From contig CAZUMW010000019.1 in assembly GCA_964621615.1 (NCBI GenBank), positions 12,261 through 76,260 of the forward strand: a stretch of 64,000 bases of DNA. Reading direction: 5' to 3'. Source of the stretch: CAZUMW01 sp964621615. GTDB taxonomy: Bacteria > Desulfobacterota > WTBG01 > CAIYCZ01 > CAIRTM01. Positions within the stretch are counted from its first letter, which is position 1; every line of letters starts with the position of its first letter. Below, in pieces: positions 34,496 to 43,574 of the stretch. The notes under the pieces were generated by a model. It saw nothing but the letters and a program-made list of their open reading frames with translations. It searched no databases and was not told where the DNA came from. The translations under genes were made by a program, and so were the position numbers.

Positions 34496-34764
34496 AAAAA
34501 ACTGGTGGTTTCTTAAAAAACAAATTTATGGTGCGTGCGGCATGCTCATGGAAATAAAAAGCACAAAAGGAAGTCGGAATTCAGGAGTCAGAAATCAGAG
34601 TGCTGAAAATGTCATGCTGTGGTAATCCCGCATGTGTTATTGCGAGCAAAGATAAGCAATGGGTTGTTTTGTAAGGAATTAACAAAGACGAGCTTGCTTC
34701 GTCCCTGCACTCCTCCCGGAGAGGGGGCATTTGTAAACAAAGAGCATATGAGAGGAGCAGTATT

Positions 34765-36048
34765 ATGATCGGGTATGCAGTCAAAACAATCGTCCTGGCG
34801 GCGGCAGCATTCCTCACTGTTTTTGCGGCGGCACACAGCACGAGGGCTGCCGAAGCCCAGCAGTTTCTGTCCGCCTATACGCCTGAGGAGCTCGCCGGGG
34901 TCAGAGCATGGGAGAAAAGCTGGGCAGGAAAAAAAATCGATAAAACCAATATTGACGGGGTGGCTGAATTTTTCCCCGAATCGTGGGTGACGATTTTCAA
35001 AAACCCCCGGAAATGGGGAACTCCTGAGGGAAAGCAGCTGTATTTATATATTGAGCCCTACGAAAAAATCAAAGAGACAGCCGGAATGATCGCTGCCACC
35101 AGAAAATATGCCCCGATGGTCAAAACAGACGAAAGCGGACACATAATCAACACCGCAGAGCTTGCAGGCTTCCCGTTTCCTGATCCCAAAACAGGCCTCG
35201 AGGTCGCCTACAACATGGAGTTTCAGAACAGGGGCGACACCTATGCGATGAACTGGTATGCCCCGGTGATAGACCCCAGAGCGCACACTGACCGCCTGGC
35301 TGATCAGGATTGGAAGGAGATGTATTTTATTCACCGGACCGAGCTCGATCCGCTGCCCGCCTATGACAAAAAACACAACCCGAAAGGCTATCACAAGGGA
35401 CAGCTGCTCGACTTCAACAAGCCGCCGGAAATGAGCGGCAGCCGCATGATTGCCATGAAGTTCATCGATGAGTCAAAAGAGTATGAGTCATATCTGTATT
35501 ACGCACAATTCAGGCGCATAAAGCGCCTGTCCCAGGCTGAGCGCACCAATGCGATTGACGGCACCGATATGATCTACGATGACGGCAACATGTGGGACAG
35601 CTATCTGAGCAGGTCCTCCTTCACGCTTACCGGACGAAAGGATATGCTTCTTGCACGCGATCAGGACATGGACAGCACTTCCCGCGTTGCCGGGCAGGCT
35701 GTTGCCAGCGGGTATTCGTTTCAGCGGTGCAAAACCTATGTGGTTGAGGTGCGCAGCGACGATCCTGACTATCTGTACAGCAAGCGGATATGGTATGTCG
35801 ATCCGGAAACGTACTGGATTCACTGGCAGGAGTGCTATGACCAGCTGGGCAGGTTCTGGAAATTATATATGCAGCCGACGCAGAACATAAAGACCGATAC
35901 GGGAGAAACGAAAAATTTCATGATCGGATTTTCCTATAATGACGTGCAGCGGCGTCATTCGGGCCACACCGATATAACGGTTAAGGGCATCAGCATTAAT
36001 ATCGGCCCCCGGATATTTCTGCTCAGCAATCTGCAGAGAAGCTACTAA
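34765..36048 (+). CDS. DUF1329 (LolB-like) periplasmic protein
   Basis: 427 residues. GAGAGGAG precedes ATG 34765. Signal peptide about 1-29 (ending TRAAEA). The body contains FPDPKTGLEVAYNMEF and YVVEVRSDDPDYLYSKRIWYVD, typical of DUF1329 proteins, whose fold is LolA/LolB-like and can hold lipids. In known clusters it pairs with DUF1302 and an RND pump and is thought to carry a hydrophobic molecule between membranes. The last residues lack a lipobox, so it is probably soluble. Confidence 0.85.
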   Translation: MIGYAVKTIVLAAAAFLTVFAAAHSTRAAEAQQFLSAYTPEELAGVRAWEKSWAGKKIDKTNIDGVAEFFPESWVTIFKNPRKWGTPEGKQLYLYIEPYEKIKETAGMIAATRKYAPMVKTDESGHIINTAELAGFPFPDPKTGLEVAYNMEFQNRGDTYAMNWYAPVIDPRAHTDRLADQDWKEMYFIHRTELDPLPAYDKKHNPKGYHKGQLLDFNKPPEMSGSRMIAMKFIDESKEYESYLYYAQFRRIKRLSQAERTNAIDGTDMIYDDGNMWDSYLSRSSFTLTGRKDMLLARDQDMDSTSRVAGQAVASGYSFQRCKTYVVEVRSDDPDYLYSKRIWYVDPETYWIHWQECYDQLGRFWKLYMQPTQNIKTDTGETKNFMIGFSYNDVQRRHSGHTDITVKGISINIGPRIFLLSNLQRSY

Positions 36049-36233
36049 TCCGCTCAAAGTCATGATGCTGCCTGTTTGATAAAAAAGTATACGGGAAGAA
36101 TCGATCACGATTACGACCACGACAACGATTGCGTTTATTTTTGCAGGGCTGACAAAGCGACAGCGTGTCCGCCTGTAAGCTTCAAAACGACAGTACAGGG
36201 CTGTGGTTTCACCCAACGCCCTGGAGTGGTGAC

Positions 36234-37343
36234 ATGACGGTAAGCTTTGTGTTTGAAATGCGTATATTTCAGATATTCATGGCGGGGGTGGCGGCAGCGG
36301 CGCTTCTGATGTGTGTGTCCGGATGCGGCAGATCAGAGCGGACGATGGATGCGCCTGCAATAAAAAAAATCACCCGGGAAAATGTGCACGGTGTATTTGC
36401 AGCCGATGATGACCATATCTGGATAACCGGCAATTACGGCACCATCTACTGCTCCCGCGACGGGGGAAGCTCCTGGACTGAGCAGGAGTCCGGCGTTGAG
36501 GAAGGCATACTGGTCGACGGGCAGTTTCTTGACAGCCGGACAGGCTGGGTTGTGGGCCTGTACGGGACAGTGCTTCACACATCCGACGGCGGCAATACCT
36601 GGAAGCGCCAGAAGACCGGGACAGAGCGTCATCTGTTTGATCTGTCCTTTACCGATCTCCGCTGCGGGTGGGCTGTCGGAGAGTGGGGGACAGTTATGCA
36701 CACCACCGATGGCGGACAGAGCTGGAAGCCGCAGCGCCGGGAAATCGATCGCACATTTAACAATGTTGTTTTTGTAGACAATCAAACGGGCTGGATAGTC
36801 GGGGAGCGCGGCATTATTCTGCATACCTCGGACGGCGGCTGCTCCTGGCAGCGACAGGTGCCGGAGCTGTTTGAGAGGGATTCCTTTGAAGAGATGCTTA
36901 AAAACCCGCCGCCCTCTTTATACGGCGCAGCCTTTACCGACAGCCGTCACGGGTGGGCCTGCGGCATCGGGGGTACGGTTATAAGAACAACCGACGGCGG
37001 TGAGCGCTGGGAGCCGCAGCCCGCTTCGACCGATATGACCCTTTATACCGTTTTTATCAGGTGGGGGCGAGGCTGGATCGTCGGTGATAAAGGAACCTAT
37101 CTGATCTCTGCTGACGGCGGAGCCAGCTGGGAGCTTCGGGACGGCGCCATTGCATCACGAAAGCCGCTGGGGGGCATTTTTTTCAGCAGCCCGGACAAGG
37201 GGTGGGCGGTTGGGGCTGCCGGGACGGTGGTGCACACCACCGACGGCGGAGCGAGCTGGGAGTTTCGCTCAGGCATTTCATATGAAATGGAATTTTTCCA
37301 GATGCCCGAGGCGCTGGAGTTCAAAGGGCGGGTGTTTGAATAA
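36234..37343 (+). CDS. YCF48/BNR-repeat lipoprotein
   Basis: 369 residues from ATG 36234 (GGAG 7 nt upstream). The signal ends in CVSGC, a lipobox. At least six repeats of the form GWxVGxxGTVxHTTDGGxSW fill the protein, building a seven-bladed propeller as in Ycf48/HCF136. In this gene set the propeller lipoprotein stands between DUF1329 and the RND pump. Its role there is probably scaffolding; no enzyme motif is seen. Confidence 0.85.
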   Translation: MTVSFVFEMRIFQIFMAGVAAAALLMCVSGCGRSERTMDAPAIKKITRENVHGVFAADDDHIWITGNYGTIYCSRDGGSSWTEQESGVEEGILVDGQFLDSRTGWVVGLYGTVLHTSDGGNTWKRQKTGTERHLFDLSFTDLRCGWAVGEWGTVMHTTDGGQSWKPQRREIDRTFNNVVFVDNQTGWIVGERGIILHTSDGGCSWQRQVPELFERDSFEEMLKNPPPSLYGAAFTDSRHGWACGIGGTVIRTTDGGERWEPQPASTDMTLYTVFIRWGRGWIVGDKGTYLISADGGASWELRDGAIASRKPLGGIFFSSPDKGWAVGAAGTVVHTTDGGASWEFRSGISYEMEFFQMPEALEFKGRVFE

Positions 37344-37418
37344 TAACCATGGGTAACCCCCCACCTTTACCGCAGGTTATGAATAACGATTTTCGCCGGA
37401 AAGGATATTTGTGCCCGT

Positions 37419-39902
37419 ATGAAGCGCTTTGCAGCATTTATTATTGAAAAGCGCCTGCCGATTCTCATCGGCATTATTGCGCTGACCGGGTTTTTCCTGT
37501 ACGAAGCGGTAACGGGGCTGACGGTTAAAACGGTATTTTCGGATCTGCTGCCCCGCAACCATGCCTATGTACACGTGCACGATGAAATCAGAAACACGTT
37601 CGGCGGCGCAAACCAGGTCTATATTATGGTGCAGGTACGCGACCGTGAAGACGGCGGTGCCTATGATGATATTTTTAACACTGAAACCCTGAATGTTGTG
37701 CGAGACATTTCGCGCGACCTGCTGCGTTTTCATGCGGTTGACCGCTATAAAATCATGTCCCTTGCCAGCAATAAGGTGAAGCATGTCACAATGAGCGCGG
37801 CCGGTATTGCGATAAAGCCTATGATGTATCCGCGGGTTCCGGAAACAAAGCAGGGCCTTCAAGAGCTGCGGCGCAATGTGTACGGGAGCCCCATGTGCTA
37901 CCCGGGAATCGTATCCCTTGACAGCAGAAAAACCCTCATAACCGTCGATTTTTTTGAGGACGAGATCGATTACCGGACAACGTTTAAAGAGCTCCGGGCG
38001 CTGCGGGAAAAATATGAAGATAAAAACCATATTATCGCGATTGCCGGCGAGCCCATGCATCTTGGCTATATTGACAGCTATATAGGAGACGTGCTCAAAA
38101 TACTCGCCTGGACGGCTGCGGCAATGATGGCGATGTTTTTTCTGTATTTCCGCTCCAAGCGCGGCATGCTGCTGCCCGTTGCCGCGGCTGCGGTCAGCGC
38201 AATCTGGGGCCTTGGCTTTATGGGGCTGCTGGGGTTCAACCTGGACCCCCTGGTGCTGGTGTTTCCCTTTTTGATAGCGGCAATGGCCGCCTCCCATTCC
38301 GTGCAGGTGATAAAGCGCTATGCCGAGGAGGCAGCCGGATGCGGTGAGGTAAAGGAGGCGTGCCGGCGGGTGATCGAGCACCTGTTTTTCCCCGGGTTTG
38401 CCGGCATCGTTACGGACGCAACCGGCATTATCGTCATAGCGCTGACGCCGATTCCTATCCTGCAGAAGATCTGCCTGTCATGCGCTTTCTGGGCGATTGC
38501 CACCGTGATCATTGCCATGGTGCTGGTGCCGATTATGCTTTCCTACATGCCGATCAGGCCTGCGCCGGAAGGCAGGGGCTTTCTTGACCGGCTGCTGCGC
38601 GGGACCGGCAGCTGGATTGTGCGGGGCGGCAAGTATCCGGTGCTCATCATTTCGCTTTTTCTGCTTGTGTGGGGCAGCAGCTATGTCAATGACATCACTA
38701 TCGGCAATGCGGTGCCCGGCTCGGAAGTGCTCTGGCCCTGGCACCGCTACAATGTTGATTCCTTCCGGATAACGTTTGCCATGCCCATGCTCAATCCGCT
38801 CTATATTGTGGTGGAGGGCGATGAGCAGCAGTCGATCGCACACCCGACCGTTATCCGCGATATTCTTAAATTCTGCCGCTACATGAGCCATACGCCTGAC
38901 ATGCGGGTCATATTTCCCATGTCGGTTCTGTCCTCCATACCGGGGCGCAATCAGAAGATGCGCGACAACAGCTATAACTGGCGCTTTGTTCCGAACTACG
39001 AGCAGCAGCTCATGCTGATCTACCGCAACATTATCGATTCGGCAGGGCCGGGCTCCTGGGACCGGTTCATCGATCAGAACGACCGAAAAACAAATGTTAT
39101 CATTTACTGCCGTGACAAAACCGCAGAAACCATCGACATCGTCATCGACCGGGTGAATGACTACATACGCACCGAATCGCTTTTCGGCAAGCGCACCAAG
39201 GATGTTGAGCGGCACGGGTTTGACAAATTCATATACTGGGTTGACGGCTTTTTCAGAGAAAAAGAGCCGCCGATTCCTGAAAAGCCGCCCGTAGAGGGCG
39301 CTCCCCGGGTCTATTACCGCCTTGCGGGAGGCGCTGTCGGCGTGCAGGCTGCAATAAACGAGGCGCTGACCCTGTATCAGATCTGGACGTTTATTCTGGC
39401 GCTCGGGGCGGTATTCATTTTGAGCGCCGCTATTTTTAAATCGCTGCTCGCGGGGGTCATGATCACGGTGCCGCTTATTTTGTCAAATGTGCTTGCCTTT
39501 GCGTTTATGGTCCTTAACCCCGGCTCCCCGCTGCCGCTTACCACGGCAACGCTTCCGGTATCAGCCGTGGGCATCGGGCTGGGGGTCGATTACGGGATAT
39601 ATCTGGTCAGCCGTATTGTCGAGGAGTACCGCAGGGCGGGAGATCTCGAGGCTGCGGTCAGCGAGGCCCTGGGCACAACGGGGAAAGCGATTGTGTTTAT
39701 CGCAACCACCCTTGTGTGCGGCATTGTGTTCTGGTTTCTTTCAAAAATGATGTTTCAGGCCCTTATGGGGCTGCTGCTTGCCATCATCCTGCTGTTTAAC
39801 ATGCTGGGTGCGCTGCTTATCATTCCCAGCTTTATCGCGATATGTAAGCCGGCGTTTATATTCGGGCAACAGCCTGCAACGAACAGACAGGAGGGCTCAT
39901 GA
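37419..39902 (+). CDS. RND/MMPL-family transporter
   Basis: 827 residues with two halves, each of one plus five membrane segments and a large periplasmic loop. The first loop follows helix 1 (LPIGIIALTGFFLYEAV at about 14-30) and the second lies at about 430-640. GIGLGVDYGIYLVSRIVEEYR in the second half is the conserved MMPL helix 4 region. It is a proton-motive-force pump for hydrophobic molecules (family knowledge); with DUF1302/DUF1329 it forms an envelope transport set. The stop overlaps the next start by 4 nt. Confidence 0.9.
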   Translation: MKRFAAFIIEKRLPILIGIIALTGFFLYEAVTGLTVKTVFSDLLPRNHAYVHVHDEIRNTFGGANQVYIMVQVRDREDGGAYDDIFNTETLNVVRDISRDLLRFHAVDRYKIMSLASNKVKHVTMSAAGIAIKPMMYPRVPETKQGLQELRRNVYGSPMCYPGIVSLDSRKTLITVDFFEDEIDYRTTFKELRALREKYEDKNHIIAIAGEPMHLGYIDSYIGDVLKILAWTAAAMMAMFFLYFRSKRGMLLPVAAAAVSAIWGLGFMGLLGFNLDPLVLVFPFLIAAMAASHSVQVIKRYAEEAAGCGEVKEACRRVIEHLFFPGFAGIVTDATGIIVIALTPIPILQKICLSCAFWAIATVIIAMVLVPIMLSYMPIRPAPEGRGFLDRLLRGTGSWIVRGGKYPVLIISLFLLVWGSSYVNDITIGNAVPGSEVLWPWHRYNVDSFRITFAMPMLNPLYIVVEGDEQQSIAHPTVIRDILKFCRYMSHTPDMRVIFPMSVLSSIPGRNQKMRDNSYNWRFVPNYEQQLMLIYRNIIDSAGPGSWDRFIDQNDRKTNVIIYCRDKTAETIDIVIDRVNDYIRTESLFGKRTKDVERHGFDKFIYWVDGFFREKEPPIPEKPPVEGAPRVYYRLAGGAVGVQAAINEALTLYQIWTFILALGAVFILSAAIFKSLLAGVMITVPLILSNVLAFAFMVLNPGSPLPLTTATLPVSAVGIGLGVDYGIYLVSRIVEEYRRAGDLEAAVSEALGTTGKAIVFIATTLVCGIVFWFLSKMMFQALMGLLLAIILLFNMLGALLIIPSFIAICKPAFIFGQQPATNRQEGS

Positions 39903-40195
39903 TGGCTGATATATCACTTCCGGCATACCGGAGCGCCTATCGTGAAATTACCGTTCAAGATAACCGGCGCGGCTTTTTGGTGCATCTGGGAGTGTACCTT
40001 GGCATGAATACGCTCCTTGTTACCATAAATGTGCTCACCGACCCGGAGTCGCTGTGGTGCCTGGGCGCGCTTATCGGCTGGGGAACCGGTGTTGCGGCAC
40101 ATTACATAACGGCGGTTGCAACGATTCGCAAAAAGCTTTCCGGCATGGAAGCACAGGCTGAAACGCTTGCAAAAGCCCGCTGCGGAAACCAGTGA
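39899..40195 (+). CDS. Small two-TM-domain membrane protein
   Basis: 98 residues. Start ATGATG at 39899, overlapping the RND stop (ATGA) and with AGGAGG just upstream, so translationally coupled to the pump. Two hydrophobic segments (about 25-45 and 55-75) match the 2TM domain family, often found beside histidine kinases or transporters. Probably a partner or stability factor of the RND protein. Confidence 0.72.
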   Translation: MMADISLPAYRSAYREITVQDNRRGFLVHLGVYLGMNTLLVTINVLTDPESLWCLGALIGWGTGVAAHYITAVATIRKKLSGMEAQAETLAKARCGNQ

Positions 40196-40202
40196 CGGTC
40201 AT

Positions 40203-40640
40203 ATGGGAAAAAGACTGATATGTATGGCTGCTTTTCTGCTTGCAGCGTGTCTGGCCCCGCCGCCGCAGGAGCTGCTTGAAATGGTCATCAATGATCCCGA
40301 CCTTCTTTTGATTGAAGATGGCGTGTATTGCGGGATGTATGGTAATATGGCCGATACAGAGCGCCCGGATGCATTTGTGTGCGGGGTGTCGGTTGCAATA
40401 GAGGACCATGAATACCGCTCGATAACAGTGCGCGACAATGAAACGTCACAGCGCATGCTGAACGGGTCAGGAGTGATCGAGCAGCTGACGGATCGAATCC
40501 TGGAATGCCAGAGCCTTCACGTTGATGCCGTTTCCGGGGCAACTGCTACCGGAAACGCGTTTCTCAAAGCGGTCGAGCAGTCGCTTGCCGGGATGCAGGC
40601 ATTACCGGATAATCTGTTCGGATTGCAGGGCTCCGACTGA
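40203..40640 (+). CDS. FMN-binding-domain lipoprotein
   Basis: 145 residues from ATG 40203. N-terminal signal with lipobox LLAAC. The FMN-binding fold shows DGVYCGMYG, then VAIEDHEYRSITV, and the SGATATG attachment motif, where Thr can carry covalently linked FMN. Family members move electrons on the outside of the inner membrane (NqrC/RnfG, NosR types). It is 7 nt after the 2TM gene and ends the export cluster, so it may link redox to the envelope process. Confidence 0.8.
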   Translation: MGKRLICMAAFLLAACLAPPPQELLEMVINDPDLLLIEDGVYCGMYGNMADTERPDAFVCGVSVAIEDHEYRSITVRDNETSQRMLNGSGVIEQLTDRILECQSLHVDAVSGATATGNAFLKAVEQSLAGMQALPDNLFGLQGSD

Positions 40641-40692
40641 CCTTTTCAACGTGCTGCGTATGGCCCCTGTTTCTCCGGAAGCTCCGGTACTG

Positions 40693-41967
40693 TCACCGGG
40701 GCATGAAAACCGGGGAAACCGTTACATCGAATGTGAATTCCCCTGTCCCGTCACCCGGCAGGGTAATAACCTTTTCTCCCCGGTATGCCATATCCCCCGG
40801 CTCAGGCATGGCGGGAAATCTTCCCTCGTTCATTTTCAGATATACGCTCAGGTAATACTGTCCGGACATGCAGCGGTCCCCGTAATAGGAGCATCCCGGT
40901 ATTACCGTAGTAACCGGTTTGCCCAGGTCGATATCGGGATAGCGTATTTCGTTTTCATTAACGCCCACATCAGGCGGTCGCATGTCTATCTCTCCTGCTT
41001 TGTAGAGGAAAGCGGCAAGCATATACGGGCGCCTGTCGAGCTTTTCCGGAACGCGCACCGTTACCGTTATCTCATCACACTGGTCGCAGATGTTTTCCGG
41101 CGGGGGAGAGGGCGTAAAGCCGGTGCACCGGCACGGCCCCCAGCAGTCGCCGCCGGCGGCACATACCTGTGCGCCGGGCTTGCCGTTTGCACAGGTGCAG
41201 GGGGTGGTTTCTCCGGGCTGGCAGTCCTGAGGGGCGCCGTCGCCGCATTCGACCGCTGGAGACGGTCCGTCACGTACACAGCGCACCTCACCGAGCGAAA
41301 GCGCATGGTTAAAGCCGACCGTCCCTGTGTCGAAGAACACAAAGCCGATCCAGTGCTCAGGATCGTCAGCTGCCGGGGTAGAGCTCCAGTATTCAAGAAA
41401 GTGCGTGGTGCTTGCCGGGTCGATTGTGCTGCAGGTGCCGGTGAGGCTTTTATCCCAGCAGCAGCCCCACGTGCCGGGACCCGTCAGCGGCTTAAGGCGT
41501 CCGTAGCACAGAATTATGTCCAGCATCGTTGTGCCGCCGACGGAAGACCCCTGTGCTGCCGGACAGAGCCCGCCTGATCTGGACAGCGGAGCGCCTCTGA
41601 TGATGGTCCGCAGCTCATCGAGTGTGGGCAGACGCCAGTCATCATATCCTCCGAAGGTGAGCTCTTCACAGTACCGAACAGCATCCCCAGCGGTTACGCC
41701 GGTGTTATCCTCTGAATAGGCATCCTTTTGCGGATCCTGCCAGGACAGATCTGTTTTTTCATCGTACCATATGCCATGCCACAGGCAGCCGCAGGGATGC
41801 CACCCGCTGCCGTCATCCATGCATGACTGAATGCCGGTCGTGTTGTCCGGGCATGTGCACTGCTGTATCTGCCCTGGCCCGCATACTGTCGCGGCGAGGG
41901 CGTCAGGAATGAACGTGGCAAAAAGGGCCGAAACAACGAGTGCTGTTATGAGCGTTTGATTTTTCAT
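40693..41967 (-). CDS. Secreted Cys-rich DUF1566 protein
   Basis: 424 residues with signal peptide (about 1-25, ending DALAA). Two Cys-rich units of similar layout, about 34-62 (CGPGQIQQCTCP...CGC) and about 238-275 (CQPGETTPCTC...CRC), flank or precede a DUF1566 (Lcl C-terminal) domain at about 65-220 with WRLPTLDELRTI and WSSTP. Family members are found in surface proteins, often of unknown binding role. The C-terminal 130 residues are a beta-rich module. It is the only gene on this strand here and converges with the FMN-binding lipoprotein. Confidence 0.72.
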   Translation of the reverse strand: MKNQTLITALVVSALFATFIPDALAATVCGPGQIQQCTCPDNTTGIQSCMDDGSGWHPCGCLWHGIWYDEKTDLSWQDPQKDAYSEDNTGVTAGDAVRYCEELTFGGYDDWRLPTLDELRTIIRGAPLSRSGGLCPAAQGSSVGGTTMLDIILCYGRLKPLTGPGTWGCCWDKSLTGTCSTIDPASTTHFLEYWSSTPAADDPEHWIGFVFFDTGTVGFNHALSLGEVRCVRDGPSPAVECGDGAPQDCQPGETTPCTCANGKPGAQVCAAGGDCWGPCRCTGFTPSPPPENICDQCDEITVTVRVPEKLDRRPYMLAAFLYKAGEIDMRPPDVGVNENEIRYPDIDLGKPVTTVIPGCSYYGDRCMSGQYYLSVYLKMNEGRFPAMPEPGDMAYRGEKVITLPGDGTGEFTFDVTVSPVFMPR

Positions 41968-42035
41968 TATACTGTCTTTCGAAAACAGGGTTTCCCGTGA
42001 AGGCGGACTAAAGCCGATTGTATGCGGGGTGTCAC

Positions 42036-42056
42036 ATTGAACGTTGTACGTTCAAT
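42036..42056. promoter_or_regulatory. Perfect 9-bp inverted repeat, possible operator
   Basis: ATTGAACGT-TGT-ACGTTCAAT lies 69 nt upstream of the DUF1566 gene start on the minus strand. Perfect symmetry and the absence of a T-run suggest a protein-binding site instead of a terminator. No regulator gene adjoins it. Confidence 0.45.
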
Positions 42057-42191
42057 CAGGCGTGACGGTCGGTTTGTGCGATTTTTTCGAAACATTTATC
42101 GCGTACACTTGAATTGCGGAGGCATCGGGATTATTAAAAACTATACCATATATGCACAAAAACCATTCACAGCTTTTTTTATCATAAAATT

Positions 42192-42390
42192 TTGTTTATG
42201 CATAACCGGAATTGAAGCTCTACCCCGAGATGCCGGGGTAGAATCACCATCCGCCGAGGCGTGACTAAAGGAAAAAACAAAACAACTGCGAAATTTTCTT
42301 GAGGGGATATATGCACGTAAAGAGGCACGGCGGGGGCACACTCAATCCTTTGCCTGAAGGCGAGGGCTTCACTTCCCGTGAGAGACAATA
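42192..42390 (-). repeat. Dispersed repeat, copy 2 (inverted relative to copy 1)
   Basis: Read on the minus strand, this stretch repeats 17500-17699: TATTGTCTCT, 14 nt, CCCTCGCCTTC, a diverged middle, then CCTTTAGTCACGCCTCGGCG and on to GGTGATTC, with a CCCCG/CGGGG hairpin at the far end (42223-42238 on +). It covers the upstream region and about the first 27 codons of nrnA, so the N-terminal residues of that protein as predicted (LNPLPEGEGF) come from repeat DNA. Confidence 0.7.
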
Positions 42391-43351
42391 TGAGCAGCTC
42401 AAACATATTATCGATACTGCCGGAACGGTTGTTATTGCCTGTCATGTGAATCCGGACGGGGATGCCATCGGCTCTATGCTTGCCCTCGGGCTGGCGCTGG
42501 AGAAATCGGGCAGGCAGGTACAGCTTGTGTGTCAGGACGGCGTTCCCCATCCGTTACAATCTCTGCCCGGCGCCGGACGGGTAGAACGCGAAGCGTCAGG
42601 TGCCGCAGACCTTGCCATAGCTGTAGATTGCGGAACAAAGGAACTGCTGGGCAGTGCCCATAGAGTGTTTGAAACCGCAGGCTGTACAGTTGAAATAGAT
42701 CATCACGAGTACCGCCGCCCGTTTTCCCTGGTATCTGTCATCGATAAGGATGCTGTCTCGGTGGGAGAGATGATTTACAGGATGCTGAACTATATGGACA
42801 TGGAGATAGATTACGATATAGCGGTAAACATCCTGGCCAGCATAATCGTCGAGACCATGTCATTCAGAGGGCCCGGGGTTAATGCGGAAACGTTTCATAT
42901 GTGCCATGATCTGATTAAAAGGGGAGTGGATTTTCCTGCGCTTGCAGAAAAGGTGTATTGGACAAAGTCAAAAGAGACAGCGCTTCTCACCGGCGTATCG
43001 CTTTCCCGGTGCCGATTTTTAAAAAGCGGCACGATAGCCTGGTCCATAATCCGAGAGGGGGATTTTCAGGCTGTGGGCGGAAAAGACGAGGATGTTGATG
43101 CGGTGGCCAGCGAAATGCTGACGATCAAGGGGGTGAAAGTGGCTGTTTTTTTCAGGGAAAAAGCACATGAGAATATTTTCCGGGTAAGCCTTCGCTCAAA
43201 AGGGAAGATTAATATTTCAGCGCTTGCCGTCAAATACGGGGGCGGCGGGCATTGTGATACTGCAGGTTGCCTGATAAAAAATGACCAGCCTGCGCTGGAG
43301 GCTTTCCTGAACGATGTCGAAGCCCTGGCGGATGAGCGCGGCCCCGATTGA
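42311..43351 (+). CDS. nrnA: DHH/DHHA1 phosphoesterase, NrnA type
   Basis: 346 residues from ATG 42311 (GAGGGG just upstream). The DHH domain shows HVNPDGDAIG, AIAVDCGTKE and IDHHEYRRP; the DHHA1 domain ends with GGGGHCDTAGC. NrnA proteins degrade short oligoribonucleotides from their ends and dephosphorylate pAp in the cytoplasm. The usual family N-terminus would begin near EQLKHIIDTAGTV; the 30 or so residues before it are encoded by a dispersed repeat and are probably a late addition, or the true start lies at a non-ATG codon such as TTG 42350. Confidence 0.88.
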   Translation: MHVKRHGGGTLNPLPEGEGFTSRERQYEQLKHIIDTAGTVVIACHVNPDGDAIGSMLALGLALEKSGRQVQLVCQDGVPHPLQSLPGAGRVEREASGAADLAIAVDCGTKELLGSAHRVFETAGCTVEIDHHEYRRPFSLVSVIDKDAVSVGEMIYRMLNYMDMEIDYDIAVNILASIIVETMSFRGPGVNAETFHMCHDLIKRGVDFPALAEKVYWTKSKETALLTGVSLSRCRFLKSGTIAWSIIREGDFQAVGGKDEDVDAVASEMLTIKGVKVAVFFREKAHENIFRVSLRSKGKINISALAVKYGGGGHCDTAGCLIKNDQPALEAFLNDVEALADERGPD

Positions 43352-43574
43352 CCGAATTGTGCCGAAAAGAGCAGCATCGCTGCGGGAACCTTCAGACAGC
43401 GCTCAAAAGGCCCCGTTCAACTTTATAATAATTCGGGGGATCGTTAGAATAATTGTGTTGTAAATGCGGCCCGATAATCTTGAATTTCTCTATCCGCGCT
43501 ATTATATATAAGAAAAAATATTTTTATTGATAAAATATTATTATATAACTTTAAAACAAAAGAGGAGAATATTT

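Noticed and set aside
37377..38381. A 334-codon minus frame opposite the RND gene
   Set aside because: Antisense shadow of a well-supported membrane transporter.
40522..41577. A 351-codon + strand frame opposite the DUF1566 gene
   Set aside because: The minus strand has a signal peptide and domain signatures; the + frame shows no family features and overlaps the FMN-binding gene end.
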